Source of the DNA: Leptasterias polaris
Taxonomy: Eukaryota; Echinodermata; Asteroidea; Forcipulatida; Asteriidae
Assembly: GCA_037783415.1 (NCBI GenBank)
Contig: JAZGTN010000170.1
Location: 2,399,501 to 2,463,500 of the forward strand
Length of the DNA: 64,000 bases
Direction of reading: 5' to 3'
Part shown: piece after piece, positions 10,249-25,200 of the stretch
Layout: the number at the start of each line of letters is the position of its first letter
Position numbering within the stretch: position 1 is the stretch's first letter
Program-made: the position numbers and the translations under genes
The notes under the pieces: generated by a model
Seen by the model: the letters and a program-made list of their open reading frames with translations, nothing else
Database searches by the model: none
What the model was told of the DNA's origin: nothing

Positions 10249-13200
10249 CTGAAAATACGCAAACAAAATGGTTTTATGACAATAATTGCTCATTTTCTAT
10301 GTTTAATGTATGAAAGAAGTCAGTGCCAGATAAATGCACTTGTATATTATGTCTAGAAACACAACACGAATTGTTAAAAACATGTAATAATTGAAGGCAG
10401 ATATTATTGCTGGTACAATATTACTGACAATGTAAAATTAGAGATCAACACAAAATAATGATTCCAATAATTGAAACACCAGGCGCCACTATAGGTCTGC
10501 TGAATGATGTCATTTCAAGTTATCTCATAATGTCTTCATTGTATCTTTTCTTATAGGACAAGATAAAATGATTTTGAGTGAAACAATGACGTGTATGACT
10601 GGAACGTATACCGTCCGGTGCCCGCCAGAAGGGCGTGGCTCTCCAGGCACACAAAGTACCTTTTGTTCCAGCAACACAAGGTGGTATTAAAGCAATACAA
10701 TAGCTCATTAAACAAATACATGACACTACTGATACATGTTTGTTGGTACACTTTACCCCAACAAATATGTTTCTCAATTTCTATACAGAATTTAACTTTC
10801 CTGTAATGACTTATGAATGGCAGAAAACTTATTCAACTTTCACGATCAGTGCTAAAACAATTTGGCACATTCAAATCGCAGAAGCATTGACAACATTAAA
10901 ACTGAGCACAAACTTCGCAAGCCTACAATACAACACAGCAATGGAAAGACAAATGCTTCACATCCCAATCAGAGACAGGGTGGTATGTATAAAGAAATAC
11001 GCAGACACCATAAGGAAAATAAAACAAGCTAAACGGAGGTGGGCTGGACACACTGCCCGAAGAACAGACAACAGATAGATAATGAAACTAGTGGCAACAA
11101 AAACGGGGAAAAGGAGAAGAGGCTGACAAAGAAGAAGATGGACAAGAAGTATATGGACAAGAACAGCAAGGAATGAATGGCATTTTCATGAGGAAGGCTA
11201 CACACGTCTTATGAGCACAGCCTAAATGCAATCTGCTTATGCGGTTTTTCCGGTACACTTTTCTTTACGTGACAGGACGAACATACCTGGTTTGGGCGGA
11301 ACACCATTTCTCATGTATTTCGTCAGCAGGAAGGATTCCATGGTCTGACAAGCGACTCCCCCAACGGCAGAAGGCGGTTCGTCCAGCATCTCCAACGCCA
11401 CGGTATTTTTATCAACAGGTACCAACTTGGATCTGGTGTTCAACAATTCTTACAAGTTATTTACAAGTTTATTATATATCGCCACTGACGCCACGAACTG
11501 ACACCTTGTGTACAAAACAAATTTTCTTTAGTTTTCAGTTTTTGTACAATTAAACAATACTCGTCAAGGCCTACAATTTCATGAAGTTTCAAAGCATGGA
11601 GAGCTTTGCTTTTGTAATTAAGAGAAACCTTTGCAACTGTGATACTTGTGAAGATTTAGTTAGTACACCCATTTTATTATTTTCTTAAAGTGAATGGGAA
11701 ATAACAAGTTGTAGCACTAACATTTAATGAAAATAAGAACTTACAACAGAATTAGAACTTGTTTGTTCTATACTGTTCGTGTTGAAACTTTTAGAATGTA
11801 ATTTTAAACCGCTGCCCAGCACTCAAACAAAATAATTGCTTGGTAGAATGAGGTTACCACCTGAAATACCATGTACTGATGAACACATTTTGTGGTTGGT
11901 TCCCCGCAAAGTTGTGCTTACCGGTTAAATAATGTATGCGATATTTTAATGTATTTATAATAATTATATAGGCCTGTATGGTTTAAAAAATAATTTACAG
12001 AGTTAAGGCAGGTTTTTCGTTTAATAGATTGTTTATAAAGCACGGAAAAAAAATTGCTTGGCAGAATGAGGTTACCCAGAGTTTATACTTGAAAATGTAT
12101 ACTCTTGTTACAGTTTAATGTTGCAACTGACAGAGACCATTCGGGGTGGGGAGCAGGTTCATTATTTTGAGCAATTCCCACGGGTGGGTTCATGAACTCA
12201 CAGAAGCAATTTGTTTTTTTGAGACAGAACTTCTAAAATACCACAAACGATAAATCATTCGTTTAAATTAATGGTTGTTAAACCACGGATCCTCAACGAG
12301 TTATACCAAGATGATGCGGTTAAACAATTTCAATCAGGAACACACAGATTGGGGTTAACAGTGTTCCGCTGGCTAAATTCCAGTTATGACTTCCGAGGAC
12401 CAGACAAAATCATGTCTAAGTGGTCCGGCTGGCTAGTTCATTGCTTCCAAAAGCTGCAAGTAAACCACTGACTGCACTGGTTTCAAACTGAGGTACCATA
12501 CAAAATGAGTGTTGAAATCAACCGTAAAAGATGTGGACCATGTGAAAGACTGGCGAACTATTAAAATGACAAACTAACTGGTCCTACTGGGCCAGTCAAT
12601 GTAAAAGTTATGGGCAAACCATGTGAAGTGTATTTATTTAAAAAAACAACAACACTTACTTGTCAGATTCCTTTCCTGTGCTAGAGAAACGACTGTAGCC
12701 GCATCCAACAATCATCACCAGTAAAAGTACAACAGCGATGCCAGCAGCTGCTATGATACCAATATAAGCGTTTTCTGAAAGAGGAAGGATAACGAAAACA
12801 TAGCATTTTGTTTCTAAGTTTAGGACATTGTATAAACACAACATCTCGTAACTCTGGCGAATCTGTAACTGCTACCTCCCAACACTAAGTTTCCCTTTGT
12901 ATCATTGTTAATATATATTTCTTGTAATGGAACCAAGGATGCCTCATATAAAGAGAACTTTAATCACTGTAGCTCGCAAGCCTGTAAACAAGGTTGCTTG
13001 CTGTGTGAACCACAAACACCGGGGTTAACCCCTGTTCTTTTATGTGTACTACCACTCCTATAGAGTACGCGAGACCTACGGCTTAATGTTCCACCCGAAG
13101 GACAAATCAATTATGGTAAAGTATCTGGCTCAAGAACATATTACTATATTAGTATACCACTACCGGGAATCGAATATGACTTCGTTTCAGAGGGAAATAT

Positions 13201-16200
13201 TAAACAAATTATTATTCTATGAACTTCATAATCAGACTACAATTAATTATTGGTGCTTATTATCCTTACCATAATAACTTTAATTGAAAAAGGGGGAGTG
13301 ACTTCACCTACCATTCCGCATGCCCGAAGAAGGTGGTCTGGGTACCTTGTCACAACGATCACCGAAGTTTTCTCCCTTACATCTGCGGGCAAATGCAATA
13401 AAATAAAATTGCTCAATTCAGTTCGGAAACACTTTACTTTCATATTCTATAAACTTTTATTTCATAAAGAGCATTAAATTAATAGAATCGGAAGTTACAG
13501 GAGAAGTTTCTAGAGGTACTAGTGTGAGAAGCCAAAATGCGCCCTCATCAGTTTCCGCAACCTTATTTGCAAGTGATTTGCATATTTTCAGAAATTAAAT
13601 TGGTTACAAGAACTTGTTATTTATAACTTAACTTCGTAAGTACGGCTATGGCTGCATCGCCGCGACAAACGGCCTACGATTAGAAGGATACCGATTCTTT
13701 CACATTATGAAATTGCTTACAAGACCAAACCCTTGGTGGCGCTCTGTATCGAAAATCACCCTAGAGCAAGTTCGGTGCTAACCTTTTGTCAATTTGCCGT
13801 TTAAATCACACATGCGTGGTCTGTGTTTCACTCGAACGCGTTTAGTCGATTGATTCAGCAAATATGGCGACCAACATGGCGACGACGTATTGAAGAGAGA
13901 AAAAATGCATTGTTCCAAAACGCCATCTTTACAAAATGAAGTAACTTCGTTAGTTGACTAGAGAAACAGTGCTTGGAGCTAGGTTGGTCCAAGTGGACTA
14001 GCTGGTTCCAGGTTCAACCATGCAGCGTTCGAATGACAGCTAGATCGACTATGGTTAAGTCTAGTCTACTCTAGTCAGCCAACCGAACTTGCTCCTATTG
14101 ATAAACAAAGTGCGCCGGTTGGAATGTACGGCCGATTGTTAGCAAAACATTCAATCATGTTAACAAGTGTTGCGACCAAATCAAACATTTTTCTGTAAAG
14201 ATTCATGAACTGAAATACCTTTCATGATTGGTTAATTTGTTTCCAACAAATTCAACACTATTTTTGAATATTTTGTTTAGCATTGCAACAAGCTACGGCT
14301 ATCTGTTTTTGATTTGCAGTTATGGCTTTCCATAGTTTCCCAACTTCAGTTGGCAAAAACTCGGGCTGTGACGTTGCAATAGAAATGTCTATTAGACATA
14401 GGCCTATACATAAAAAATGTCGCCCTCCAACTGAAAATAAAACAAAACCCTACAACAATTCCACTTACTTGCAAATAATATAGTTATTGTTCTCGTGACA
14501 GTCGGCTTTATTGAGGCAATAACCTTCGTTGCCAGCACAAGTAGACTTGCAACTAGTCCCCTCAGAGTAACACTTCATATCGTCTCGCAGACATGGTGTG
14601 ATGTCGCAGGCATCATCGATTTTTTTTGCTTCGCCTAACGTTGGGGGACAGAGGAAAGTCTTTAAAGTGTGTAATATCACCATATTAAGTCAAACTTTTT
14701 CAATTAATTTCGGAGTAATAAAAACTTATCATGGAAAGTATTTTTTCTTATTTTTTCCTGGAGCTTTCCTTGAAAATAATATAAATACTATTAATTTGAA
14801 CACACACCTTCATTATTTAAGACTTTTAAACCCTGGGTTTGAAGCCCTCCCAGCGTCCCATTCAGAACAACGTTCTGGTAAAGAATTGTGACAACCTGGT
14901 CCCGTTCTTGAACGTTGAGGGCCTCAGTAAATTCCAGTTTGACATCAACAATAATGCTGCCGTTTCTGAAATCAGATTTTAAAAAAACAAACAAATTTTA
15001 TGATGATTGTTATATTCCCACGAATACTGAGAAAAAGGAATAAAATTTTTACCGTTTTGTATTGCAGCTGGCTATGGTCTCATGTTACTTATACAAAGTG
15101 ACAAGACTTACCGAAAATTCGTCACTGTTGCAGATTTGAATGTTTTGTAATCCAAGTACATGCGTTCAAACTGCGAAACGAACAGAATAAGTAAAAGGTT
15201 AGCTTTAAATTCATTTTCTATTTCTATTTGGCATTTAAAGGTATTATACAGGATTGGTATATATAAAAACATCAATGTTTATTTTTAGTCTGAAAGCATG
15301 ATCATGAAGTTCATACTAATACCATTTTATCGGCTAAATATTTTCCTCTGAAATGAAGTAATATTCGAAACAAACTGTAGGCCCCCTACCTGCAAACATA
15401 TAAAAGAACTAGGCCTATAAAACATAACCGCAACAGTTCATTTCGGTTGTTACGACCAAAAAGGACATCTTTAAAAACTTAAAATTGTGCATGATTTTCC
15501 ACTATTTTCTCCTGACTTTAACACAACGGATTAAGCCCAAAATTGTGCAGGTTTGTTATTTCATGTTATGGTTGATGTGCGATAAAGTAGTGACGTCATC
15601 TGAGAAGGGTCTATTGTAATACACCGATCCATTAAGCCACGCCCATTTCTCTTTGACCAATCACAACCGCGAAATCTGATCACCATTTGAGCCGTTTGGT
15701 GATCTTTGCACTAATGGTGATCGGGTTTCGCGGCTGTGATTGGTCAACTCGTAAGGAGGCGGGGCTTAATGGATCGGTCTATTTGGGAGACAATCGGACA
15801 ACCGGAACAAAAGTTGCGTTATGGACGCAGATTGAGGTTAAACAACCACCCTCATAAAGAAAAACGAAGGCAATAATGAGTAATTATACATAAATAATGA
15901 GAGAAGATTCAATCAAAAACAGCCTTCAATAATCCACAAATTTTAATAATGTTTCTGTGAAAAGCCAAAATAAAATATAACATTTATTTAAATCAAGTCA
16001 AGAGCAACGAGCTTTATTTATAGATGAAAAATAACAGAAGAACATGATTATCTTTACCCCATTTTCAAGCAGATTCCTTAGCTGTATCGCATCATTTTGC
16101 TCCTGAATGTCACTCATATTCATGTTGGTGATTGAAAACTGAATGTCCATAGCTGACCCCGGAATCTCTGAAAAAAGGGAAAAGAACAAGATAAATACAA

Positions 16201-19200
16201 AATAAATGCGTGCAAAACCACCCTACTTCAAATCCATTCCAATTGATTTGGGAATTGTAATTCGTAGCAGCACTCTAAATTGAACCTGACTCCTAATCCC
16301 TTGGGACCCGACCCGTTTCTGGGACAGGCTGATCCTTTTCAGGGTCAGGCTCATTCTTTTCTGGGTCGGGCTCATCCTTTTCTGGGTCGGGCTCATCCTT
16401 TTCCGGGTCAGCCTGATCCCTCTTTTGGGTCAGGTTGACCCGGAAACTGTGGTTAAAATGGGATTTTTACTCGGATTATGGGTCAGTTTCACAAGGCTAC
16501 GGATACAGATACGGATACGAATATGTCGACACTTTGTGTGTTCACGTGACGCGTAATTAACCGTGGCTTCCGTGTTTTGCGTGCGCGTTGACAACGGGAG
16601 CTGATACACGTACGTTAAAAGCGGATACCGTTTTGCTGATTTTAGTTGTATTTTTGCCCTAAATTAAAAACATTTTCCCCGGTATTGCTTTTAAAGATGT
16701 CATTCGTGACATAGATAGAAATGTGTTCATCATTTCTAAGCAAAATAGTGGGAAAATGCAGTATAAACAGTCGTCTCTATTTTGACATGCTTGCCGGAAA
16801 CTTTCTTTACACGCGTTTAACGTGGTGGGGGTCCGAAAACGATCAGTTAAACAAAAATACTATTCAATCAAATTTTCCAATGTAACAAGAACATACACAA
16901 AATGTTTTTGGATTTGTTTTGCTCGCAAAACCTATGCCAATGTGTGTCCATACTTTGGCCTAGGCCGACACATAACTCTATGATTGCGAAACAAAATCTG
17001 ACGCGCATCTAAAGTGAACGGATACGGATATCGTATCTGTATCTGTATCCGTACGCTTGCGAAACCTCTCTAGTGTCGATTTTTATTTTGCAGGATATCC
17101 CTGTCTGTTCATTCAATTTCGGTAATTGGAATCAAAGTGCTGTTTTTTTCTCCGGACGAGGCAAAACACAGTCCTATCGTGTGTTGTGGCATTTTAACAT
17201 TGCGCCAAGTTCTACTACATTTTGTAAGATTTGACTTCCCAAATGTTTTCCCAATTTTTGAATCCAAGAGTAACACATGGCGATTAATTGTATTGCTCCC
17301 AACAAAAATACTAAAACGAACTTTTCGGCCCGAATTTGTTTCTTTGTACATGAAGATAGTCGTTGAGTCGGTGACACTGCTTTTATTACAGCCAAATTAA
17401 ACAAATTAATAAAATGCGCCATCGGCCACAATTCAATCAAAAGTAGATAGGTCAACAAATCGATTAGTATTGCCTTACGCAAATGGCATATAAACTTTGA
17501 AATGTCGTACATCAAAATCAACGGGCAAGCATTACATATATACAAAGTGTGGACCTGAGAACAAAAAAGGTCCACACAAGGCAGGGTTTTGAAACACTAT
17601 GTGGACTAACACACGTCCGCACAGTGTTTTCACCGGTTTTGAAGATTTTTTTCTTAAGAGCACAGAAAAAATGTTCATAAAGGGTACGTAACACAGAGCT
17701 GAGTGTTTTGTTTTTTGTGTGCGTGTTTTTACCAGTTTTAGGTGTTGATGTTGGTTCATTGCAAGGCACATTCGTGGAATCCTCAGCCGGGTTTTGTGGG
17801 TCCGCGGTGACGAACTCTTCAGTCTCGTACTCTGTGACAATCTCAGTGACGATCTCTGTTAACCCTTGGTCGAGTCCATCGAGGCCTATACATGAATATG
17901 GAGAAAAAATTGTGGAAAGTTAGACAAAGAAAAGCATCCCTTACAGACAATTTCCATCACTTGACGTCACACAGTGTACTCCAGACACCAACAGAAACGA
18001 TTTTACTCATTTTCTCACAAACTAAATAATTTCCAGCAATATTGGGAATATTGAACCGGCACCATATGTATATTATGTAAGTTATGTGGAAATACGTAAA
18101 CATTTATATTTTCAAATCTTAACCAATGTTGTGCCTGTGCAAACTAGTTAACATTTGCAATTAGTTAAATTCTACTGCTTACTTTTGTTTTAATAGCGCT
18201 GAAACTATAGGGTAAAACTTCAGGGGGTCACAAGAGGGTGCACAATCTTTTTTAAGGTGGGTAAAAAGTGGGGGGGGGGGGGGGGGCACTTCTGGCCAAT
18301 TCAAACTGTATAGTTTCTGTTTTAATTTCTCCAAGTTGAACAAGTCCCTTTTCAGTGCTCTTTTTATGCCATTTATATAAGATATTCTGACGTGAACGTA
18401 AAAGCAAATACATTCTCTGCGTGTAAATGAAAAAAATAGTTTTTAAAACATTGAAATTTTCACATCAAAGCTTACAAAATGAAACATTTTTAATCTAATA
18501 AATATTTTTAATATAAAAAGTCCAGATTTCAAAGGGGGGGACGCACGCGAGCGGGCACTGACATCTAGGGGGGGGGGTATGCCGCTCCCCACCCCCCCCC
18601 CCCCCCCGTTATGCCACTAAATGAAACATCACAATTACCATTACAAAAAAATGTAATCGAGTTGATTGATTTCAAAAGGGTTATAGGTCATCACTCATGT
18701 CTGAACCCGAAACAGAGATACTACTATAAATAAAATACACAACAACGTACCTACTGATAACTTGGACTTTTATCGCGGATCAAATTCTGTCGAGACAATT
18801 AAACCTGTCCACATCCATTGAACTTTGACATTACTCGTAAATTCCAACTGCTGAAGCACGATACGCTCTTATCTCTACATTCTTTAAACATTTCTTCATC
18901 TTATCACATTTCTGGCGATCTTTCTTAGAACGTACCAAGGATTTCAAAAACAATATGCATTTCTTTTTATAGAGAGACACTGTCCTCACTCCATACCATA
19001 CTTATTCGAGAAAAAAAAAGCTTTAAATAAAACTTCCCTGTCAGTTGGTCAGAGGATCTCGTTTCCTTTTGTTATTTTGTTTCATATTTTGGCATTGAAA
19101 GTAAAGACAAATTACAGATCGATAATTATCGGAAAAATGATTGGGTTCAATATTATGAAGATTCACTGATTATAAAGTTCAAACTTCATAACTAGAAAAA

Positions 19201-22200
19201 AGTATCTGAAACCCCCAATCACCATGCATTAGTTATCTCGATGTCACACTCAACCTCCCCCTCACCCGAAAACCCCATAAACCATTTTGTACATTAGAAC
19301 GCGACAATTTGATATGATTGGATTTGTTTTTCAAAAGTGTGTTGTAAGGTGCGTTTATTTAAATATAGCTGACGGGAAAGATCTATATTTCCGAAAACCA
19401 CTGTGTAAAAGCAGCGCTGCAACTATGGTAACCTTGTGGGTACAAGGGGTGTACCATTTTTTATTTTAGGGGGGCACTTCTGACCAAGTGTTCGTTTTAC
19501 ATAAACAAGCCCTCTTTTATTATTAACGCCTTTAAAAATGTTATTAACTTTGTTATAAGATTATCTGGCGTTAGTGTTAAAACAAATACATTTTCTGCGT
19601 GTAATTGGAAAAAAATAGTTTTAAAAACATCGCAATTGGGGGGGGGGGGGCACGTGCCCCTAGTTACACCACTGTGTACAATTACCTTAAGACCCTAAAT
19701 CCACCACAATTGTTGTTTTGGAACGTTAAGTAAATTAGGATTGGAAAGAAATCTTCCACTTTGAATTATTTATTTATGGCAGTATGTTCAGGTACATGTA
19801 CTTTATTTATTTATGGCAGTATGTTCAGGTACATGTACTTTATTCCATGAGAAAGAAAAAAACCCTGTGAACTTACGACTTAAAAATGATTAATACGTTA
19901 AAAAAACAAAACACGTGACCTGTTTCTGAGACTTAGTGGAATTGAATCTCAAAACACCCATGCAGCTGCTGCTCTGATTTATCAAAGCATGAAAAGAACT
20001 CATTCAGTGAAGGTTGTTATGATGTATGTTGCATGCAACTTACGGCGAGATCCCGTTAGTGTTAATTGAAGTTGAACCTCGTGAGAATTTAAGCTTCCTT
20101 TTTGAGGGTGTGTCTTCTGAAAACAGTTTTTAAACATCTTTATCCACACCTTGAAGTGTAGCCTATTGGAGTAGCCTACATCTTCATCATCAAGCTTTTC
20201 CGTCCGTCCCAACTTCAAAATCATCCCAACTATAGTTAGGACCGGTCCCGACATGGGCGTTTTACAGTTGGGATGGCCCAAGTGTAGCATGCCATGGGAT
20301 TGCATGATAATTAATGACACGGAATGTGTATGGCCACAATAAGTGGGCCTCTAAAGTAATATTTGATCCCACCGCCAGTTTTTCTCGGCTTACAACGGGG
20401 CTTACGTAATACACTGTCATGGCAAAACTTCAGAAGAATCAATAGACATATTACATATGACGTCACTAGACCCCAACAGCGCCCTGAGTGAGCTTAATGA
20501 AGACCTATCTTTTTTTTTCCTCCATCGTGCAACCTGCAACTGAATTAGTACACGCAAGCCAGTATTTCAACCATCCAATGCAGTGTAACAGCCGCTGGTT
20601 CCCTTCTTGGTAAGAGAAAATCTCTGGATTCCAGCTATAGTTGGGCCGTCCAAACTATAACACTCTTAAATTGGGACCAGTCCCAACTTAGATGCATGGG
20701 ACAATGCCAAAGCAACGACGGATTTGTACATGGTGGCTTCCTTGCATACAATTTAAAAAACTTGGTAGTGTCAATATGTCCCCAGAAATAATTCAATTTG
20801 TAACACCTAAGAGAAAAATGAGACAACCAAGTTCTCAGTTGATTTAAATTCAAAATGCCAAATATTTCGCCACAAGGGAAAATTAATAAAAAAATAAACA
20901 CAAAACTGAAAGAAGTTTGACATGCAGCATGTTCAAAACGAAACATATAAAAAACTTTCACATAGGGGGCCACTTTGCCACGGACATTGCACTAAATTCA
21001 TGTATAATGCAAAATTGTTTATCGGGATCGCAACAATGGACCCTATGCATAGACGTCATCACGCTGCCATCTTAGAGGTAAAAAGACGATGAACCAATAG
21101 ACCTTATGCATATGACGTCATTTGAGTAGGGCGCCCTCACCTAGAGGTCAAAAGGAAGATGCTCATTGGTCAGTCTTGTGCGCCGCGCGTACAAATCAGC
21201 GCGTTTCCATTGTTTCATCATCAGTTTACCTCTAAGATGGCGGCTTGGTGACGTCAATGCATAAGGTCTATAGATGGATTGCATTACGCGTCATTGGCCG
21301 CCATCTTTGATGAATTGTGCACGCGTGAAGAGCTATCATTGGCTGAGAGTCGTTCGTAGCGCGTAGTGCACTTTTCCATTGTTTTACATCAAAGATGGCG
21401 GTCAATGACGCGTATTGCAATCCATCTATTGGAAAGCGCGCAGTACGTACGCGCGGCGCATAGGATCAGCCAATGAGCTATCCCTATATAGCCGAGGGCA
21501 CCCTATAAGTATAACTCACTTTTAGTTTTTTATTTTGACCAGTTTCTACCAATTATCTTTGGCGGATGTTTTTCGCGAAAAACCTTAAATGAAAGCTTTA
21601 CTTTTTCAAATCGATAGAAATATGACTATCTATTTACAATATTAATCTAACTTTTCGGGTCAAATCAGCCAAAAATCGGACCTAGCATCATGAATCGAAA
21701 TAGCACGTACAAATTTGCACAAGTATTCATATTGTGATAAAATCTCAATTCTTTAACAACTTGACCTTATTTTACAGAGTAAAGGTATTCGTATTTTTGT
21801 TTCAGAACGCTCCCACCCAACTCCGCCAGAATTCCGAACCATTTTCGTATCATGCAAGTATACATCAACATTCTTTACAAAAACAAACCCAAACAGCAAC
21901 ACACCGCAGGCCCAACGATTTTTCTTGTCAAACAAAAAATGCCCAACTCTGCATGCTGGCCAAAATAACATTATGCATTCGGACAAAAGGTTCCACACTG
22001 TCCGCTGATCTCGGAGACGCACTGCCCGGACCCCGTGCGGACCCCATGCGGGAAACACCGGGAACGGATCTGGAACGCAAGCGGTGCTTCGCTCCCATCA
22101 CCGGCTGAGGTTCAAGTATGATCTGCATGATACCTTGCGGTTTGATTTTGATCCCGTATGATTCCCCAGTATTTCAACAGGGGTTACTAAAAGTTCACAT

Positions 22201-25200
22201 GTAGAGTAGATAATTGACAAAACTTAATTTCCCGCATACGGAACTTCTCTCCCTCTCTCTCTCTCTCTCTTTTGCAAAAACAAAACAGGCCACAGCCAAA
22301 GCTCAGATTCAAAATTCGTGCCGACTGCCAACAACAACAATAAATCAGCCCCAAATGAAAAGGTCCGCTCCGCTCAAGGGAAATGTCGGCAGGGTTTGTA
22401 ACATCTTTACAAGGTTGTTTCACTGACTTTTCCCTCAGTTTTTCAGTTTCATGAATCAAACCTATTATTACGGTCAAAAACTGATCTTTTTAAAGCCTAT
22501 TCGAAGGCAAAACATTGAAAGTGCATTGAGCCCATGACGTCAGTATATTAGTTTCACATTGGAATCATGTCTGATATACTAAGTGCCACATGGTGAGCAC
22601 CCCCAATGGCGTAAATTGGATAAGGTAGGTTTGGGTAGAATTTAAAAGTTCATTCATGGTGTATAGACGTTATTGGGAAACATTCTTTCCGTGGTGGTAG
22701 ACACGTTTACATCGCCAAGGAGAAACATGGAAAAATGAAAACCAACCCAGAGGTTCACGACAAGGCCATGGAAATGTTTGTCACAACATTATTAACTTTG
22801 AAACAAAAGAACATAATCCTGCAGAGTTTTTGATATAGGCATGGTGGAAAGTCCACGCAACAATAGACTTTAACCATGGATTGACCCAAGAAAACGTGCA
22901 AAAGTTTTACATTGGAGATTTTGGCAGTTCTTGATTACAAATCTAAATTTTCACTACGATTGTGTAACCCGGAAAAATGGATCACTTGAATAAAACTAAA
23001 TAAAACTAAGCTGGGGAAACTCACTCGAGAAAAACTCAATTAATCTAGGGATCGAATAGGGTTAAGACGCGAGGAAATGCAAAAAGTAGGACAGCGACTC
23101 AAAATGTAGGTTTCTCAACAAGCAAAAATAATAAAAAAATAACTTTATTGATTATAAGGCGATGACCAAAAATAAAACCAGTGATCGAAATATAGCAACA
23201 AATTAAGTAAACTCTAAACCAAGACCCTTTAAACACTATTGAACTAAACCCAGAATACTTTAAAAAAGGAATTTATAGAACAAAAAAAACCAACAAAAAA
23301 AACCACAGTGCCAAAGAAGGTTACAAATTAAAATCAAAATGGCTTTAAAACCGAGTCCATAGCAGTAACACTTGAAACAGGCAAAACTTGAACATGTGAA
23401 GTAAAAATCAAAGCTTGTGATGGGAGAACACTGTTCCCCTTGCGCTGCCAGGCTGCTATCTGAAGTCAATTACAGGGGTGACTAACCACACTACCAAGGA
23501 TTATGCAAGCGGGTTCATTGTTTATTACAAAGGATTCCTAAGAATTCAACTAAGGGGGTGCTAGAAGAGCTTAAGTTAAGGGGGAAGTATAAACAGTGGA
23601 AGGGTAATAACATAAACCCTTTGGTCTCCTACTGAGCAAAGGTTTTTCTACACCTATTACAATTGCTCAAAAGGACCAATAAACTATATCTTGTGACCTT
23701 GTTGAGTGACACCGGCAGGCAATAAACTACTGTACACTGTTGATGTAGTATTTTTTACCACTTTTGTTACGGACCTTGCAGCATGCATTGCCGTTGCACT
23801 GCAGGTACATGTACACTGTGCATGTATATTGTATAGTTGTGGCAGTTTTGTGAACTTACGCTATGAAGCTAATACACATACAGTATATTATGTAGGCCCA
23901 CATGGTCTAAAATACTAACTGTGGAATGTTTGTGGTCTGGTAACGGACAACGCCCCGCCTGTTCCAATGAACTATGGCGACTCCAAAAATGCACTACGAA
24001 GCAAAGGAAAGCTATAGCGATGGTTGCGCCATGGAGCTAGCTCCATGGTTCAGCTAATCATGGTGGTGATTTATTGTAAACCGTCATGGAGCTAAGTCTT
24101 AACCTTACATAGCCATAAATACAGTTAAAGATTGTAAACATGGATCTACAATAACCACTAAGAACTGAGCAGCAAGTTTTAGAACAGAACAAAGTTGTAT
24201 AAAGACACACGGTAGGCCTATCAACATCTTGTTTTTTCCTCTTGATAATTACGTCATGATTACGTAAGCCCCGAACTAAATCAAGGCTGGGAGGGTGACT
24301 AGCCTGGAAACATTTCAATAAAATTTAACCTCGATTCACAAAAATTGTGTTATTCATTGTATAAACCATTGAGAAAAGACTCCATGGTTTTACTGACAGA
24401 AAACATGACAGTGTTCTTTGTAGAATTTGTTTTTCTATTATAAAGGTATTATACAGGATTGGTAAAGGATAACAAACACCATTAATTTTAGCCTGAAAGC
24501 TTATCTGATTATGAAATTCATACGAGGACCATTTCTCCTGTGAAACTTATTTCCCTCTGAAATGAAGTCATATATTCGATAGGCCTATGTCCAAACCTTT
24601 AAAAACAGCAACAGCTGATTTCGGTTGTTACCACCAATTAAGGACAATGTGTTAACATGCTGAACATCCGCTCACTATTTTCTCCTGACTCACACAACGG
24701 GTTAAGCCAACGTTTTCACAGGTTTGGTATTTCATGTCAGGCCCTATGGTCGATTACCGATCACACAAACATGAACAGTAGGACTGCACTGTCTGCGACT
24801 ATTCTGTCAGCTCTACTGTAGAATACCCTTAAAATATCACATCTGTGTACTCGGACGCACTTTGTATACATACATGGGGTTAGAATCGCCTTTTGCCTGC
24901 CCGCTCCCTCCCCATGAATCCTTAGATAAAAACCACATAAATTAGGGTTGAAGGATAAGTACGGCAATTAGAGTAAAATGACAAATTAATTTTAAATACT
25001 TAAATATACTCCTCAGCTACCACCGCTGTGATTGTGTTGTGACAGTCTTTTACACTAAACTGAGGTGAACTTGACCTATCACCGACCTGACCTAACTAAA
25101 CAAGGCCACTCCCAAACACTGCCCTCATGGGCTTACGTTTGAAGGTCAGTAAATGTCACGAACGTTTAGAAGCTATCGACTGTAGAATGACACGAAAAGT

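Noticed and set aside
16299..16442. Possible protein-coding tandem repeat
   Set aside because: Units vary in length and carry frame breaks; text recurs elsewhere as a dispersed repeat.
17518..17840. Longer minus-strand frames running past the donor of exon 2
   Set aside because: They read through the GTAAAAAC donor into intron; the spliced reading joins the SEA exon in phase.
21734..22128. GC-rich frames on both strands
   Set aside because: Both strands open, no domain, no compatible phase for insertion as an SEA-EGF exon that I could demonstrate.
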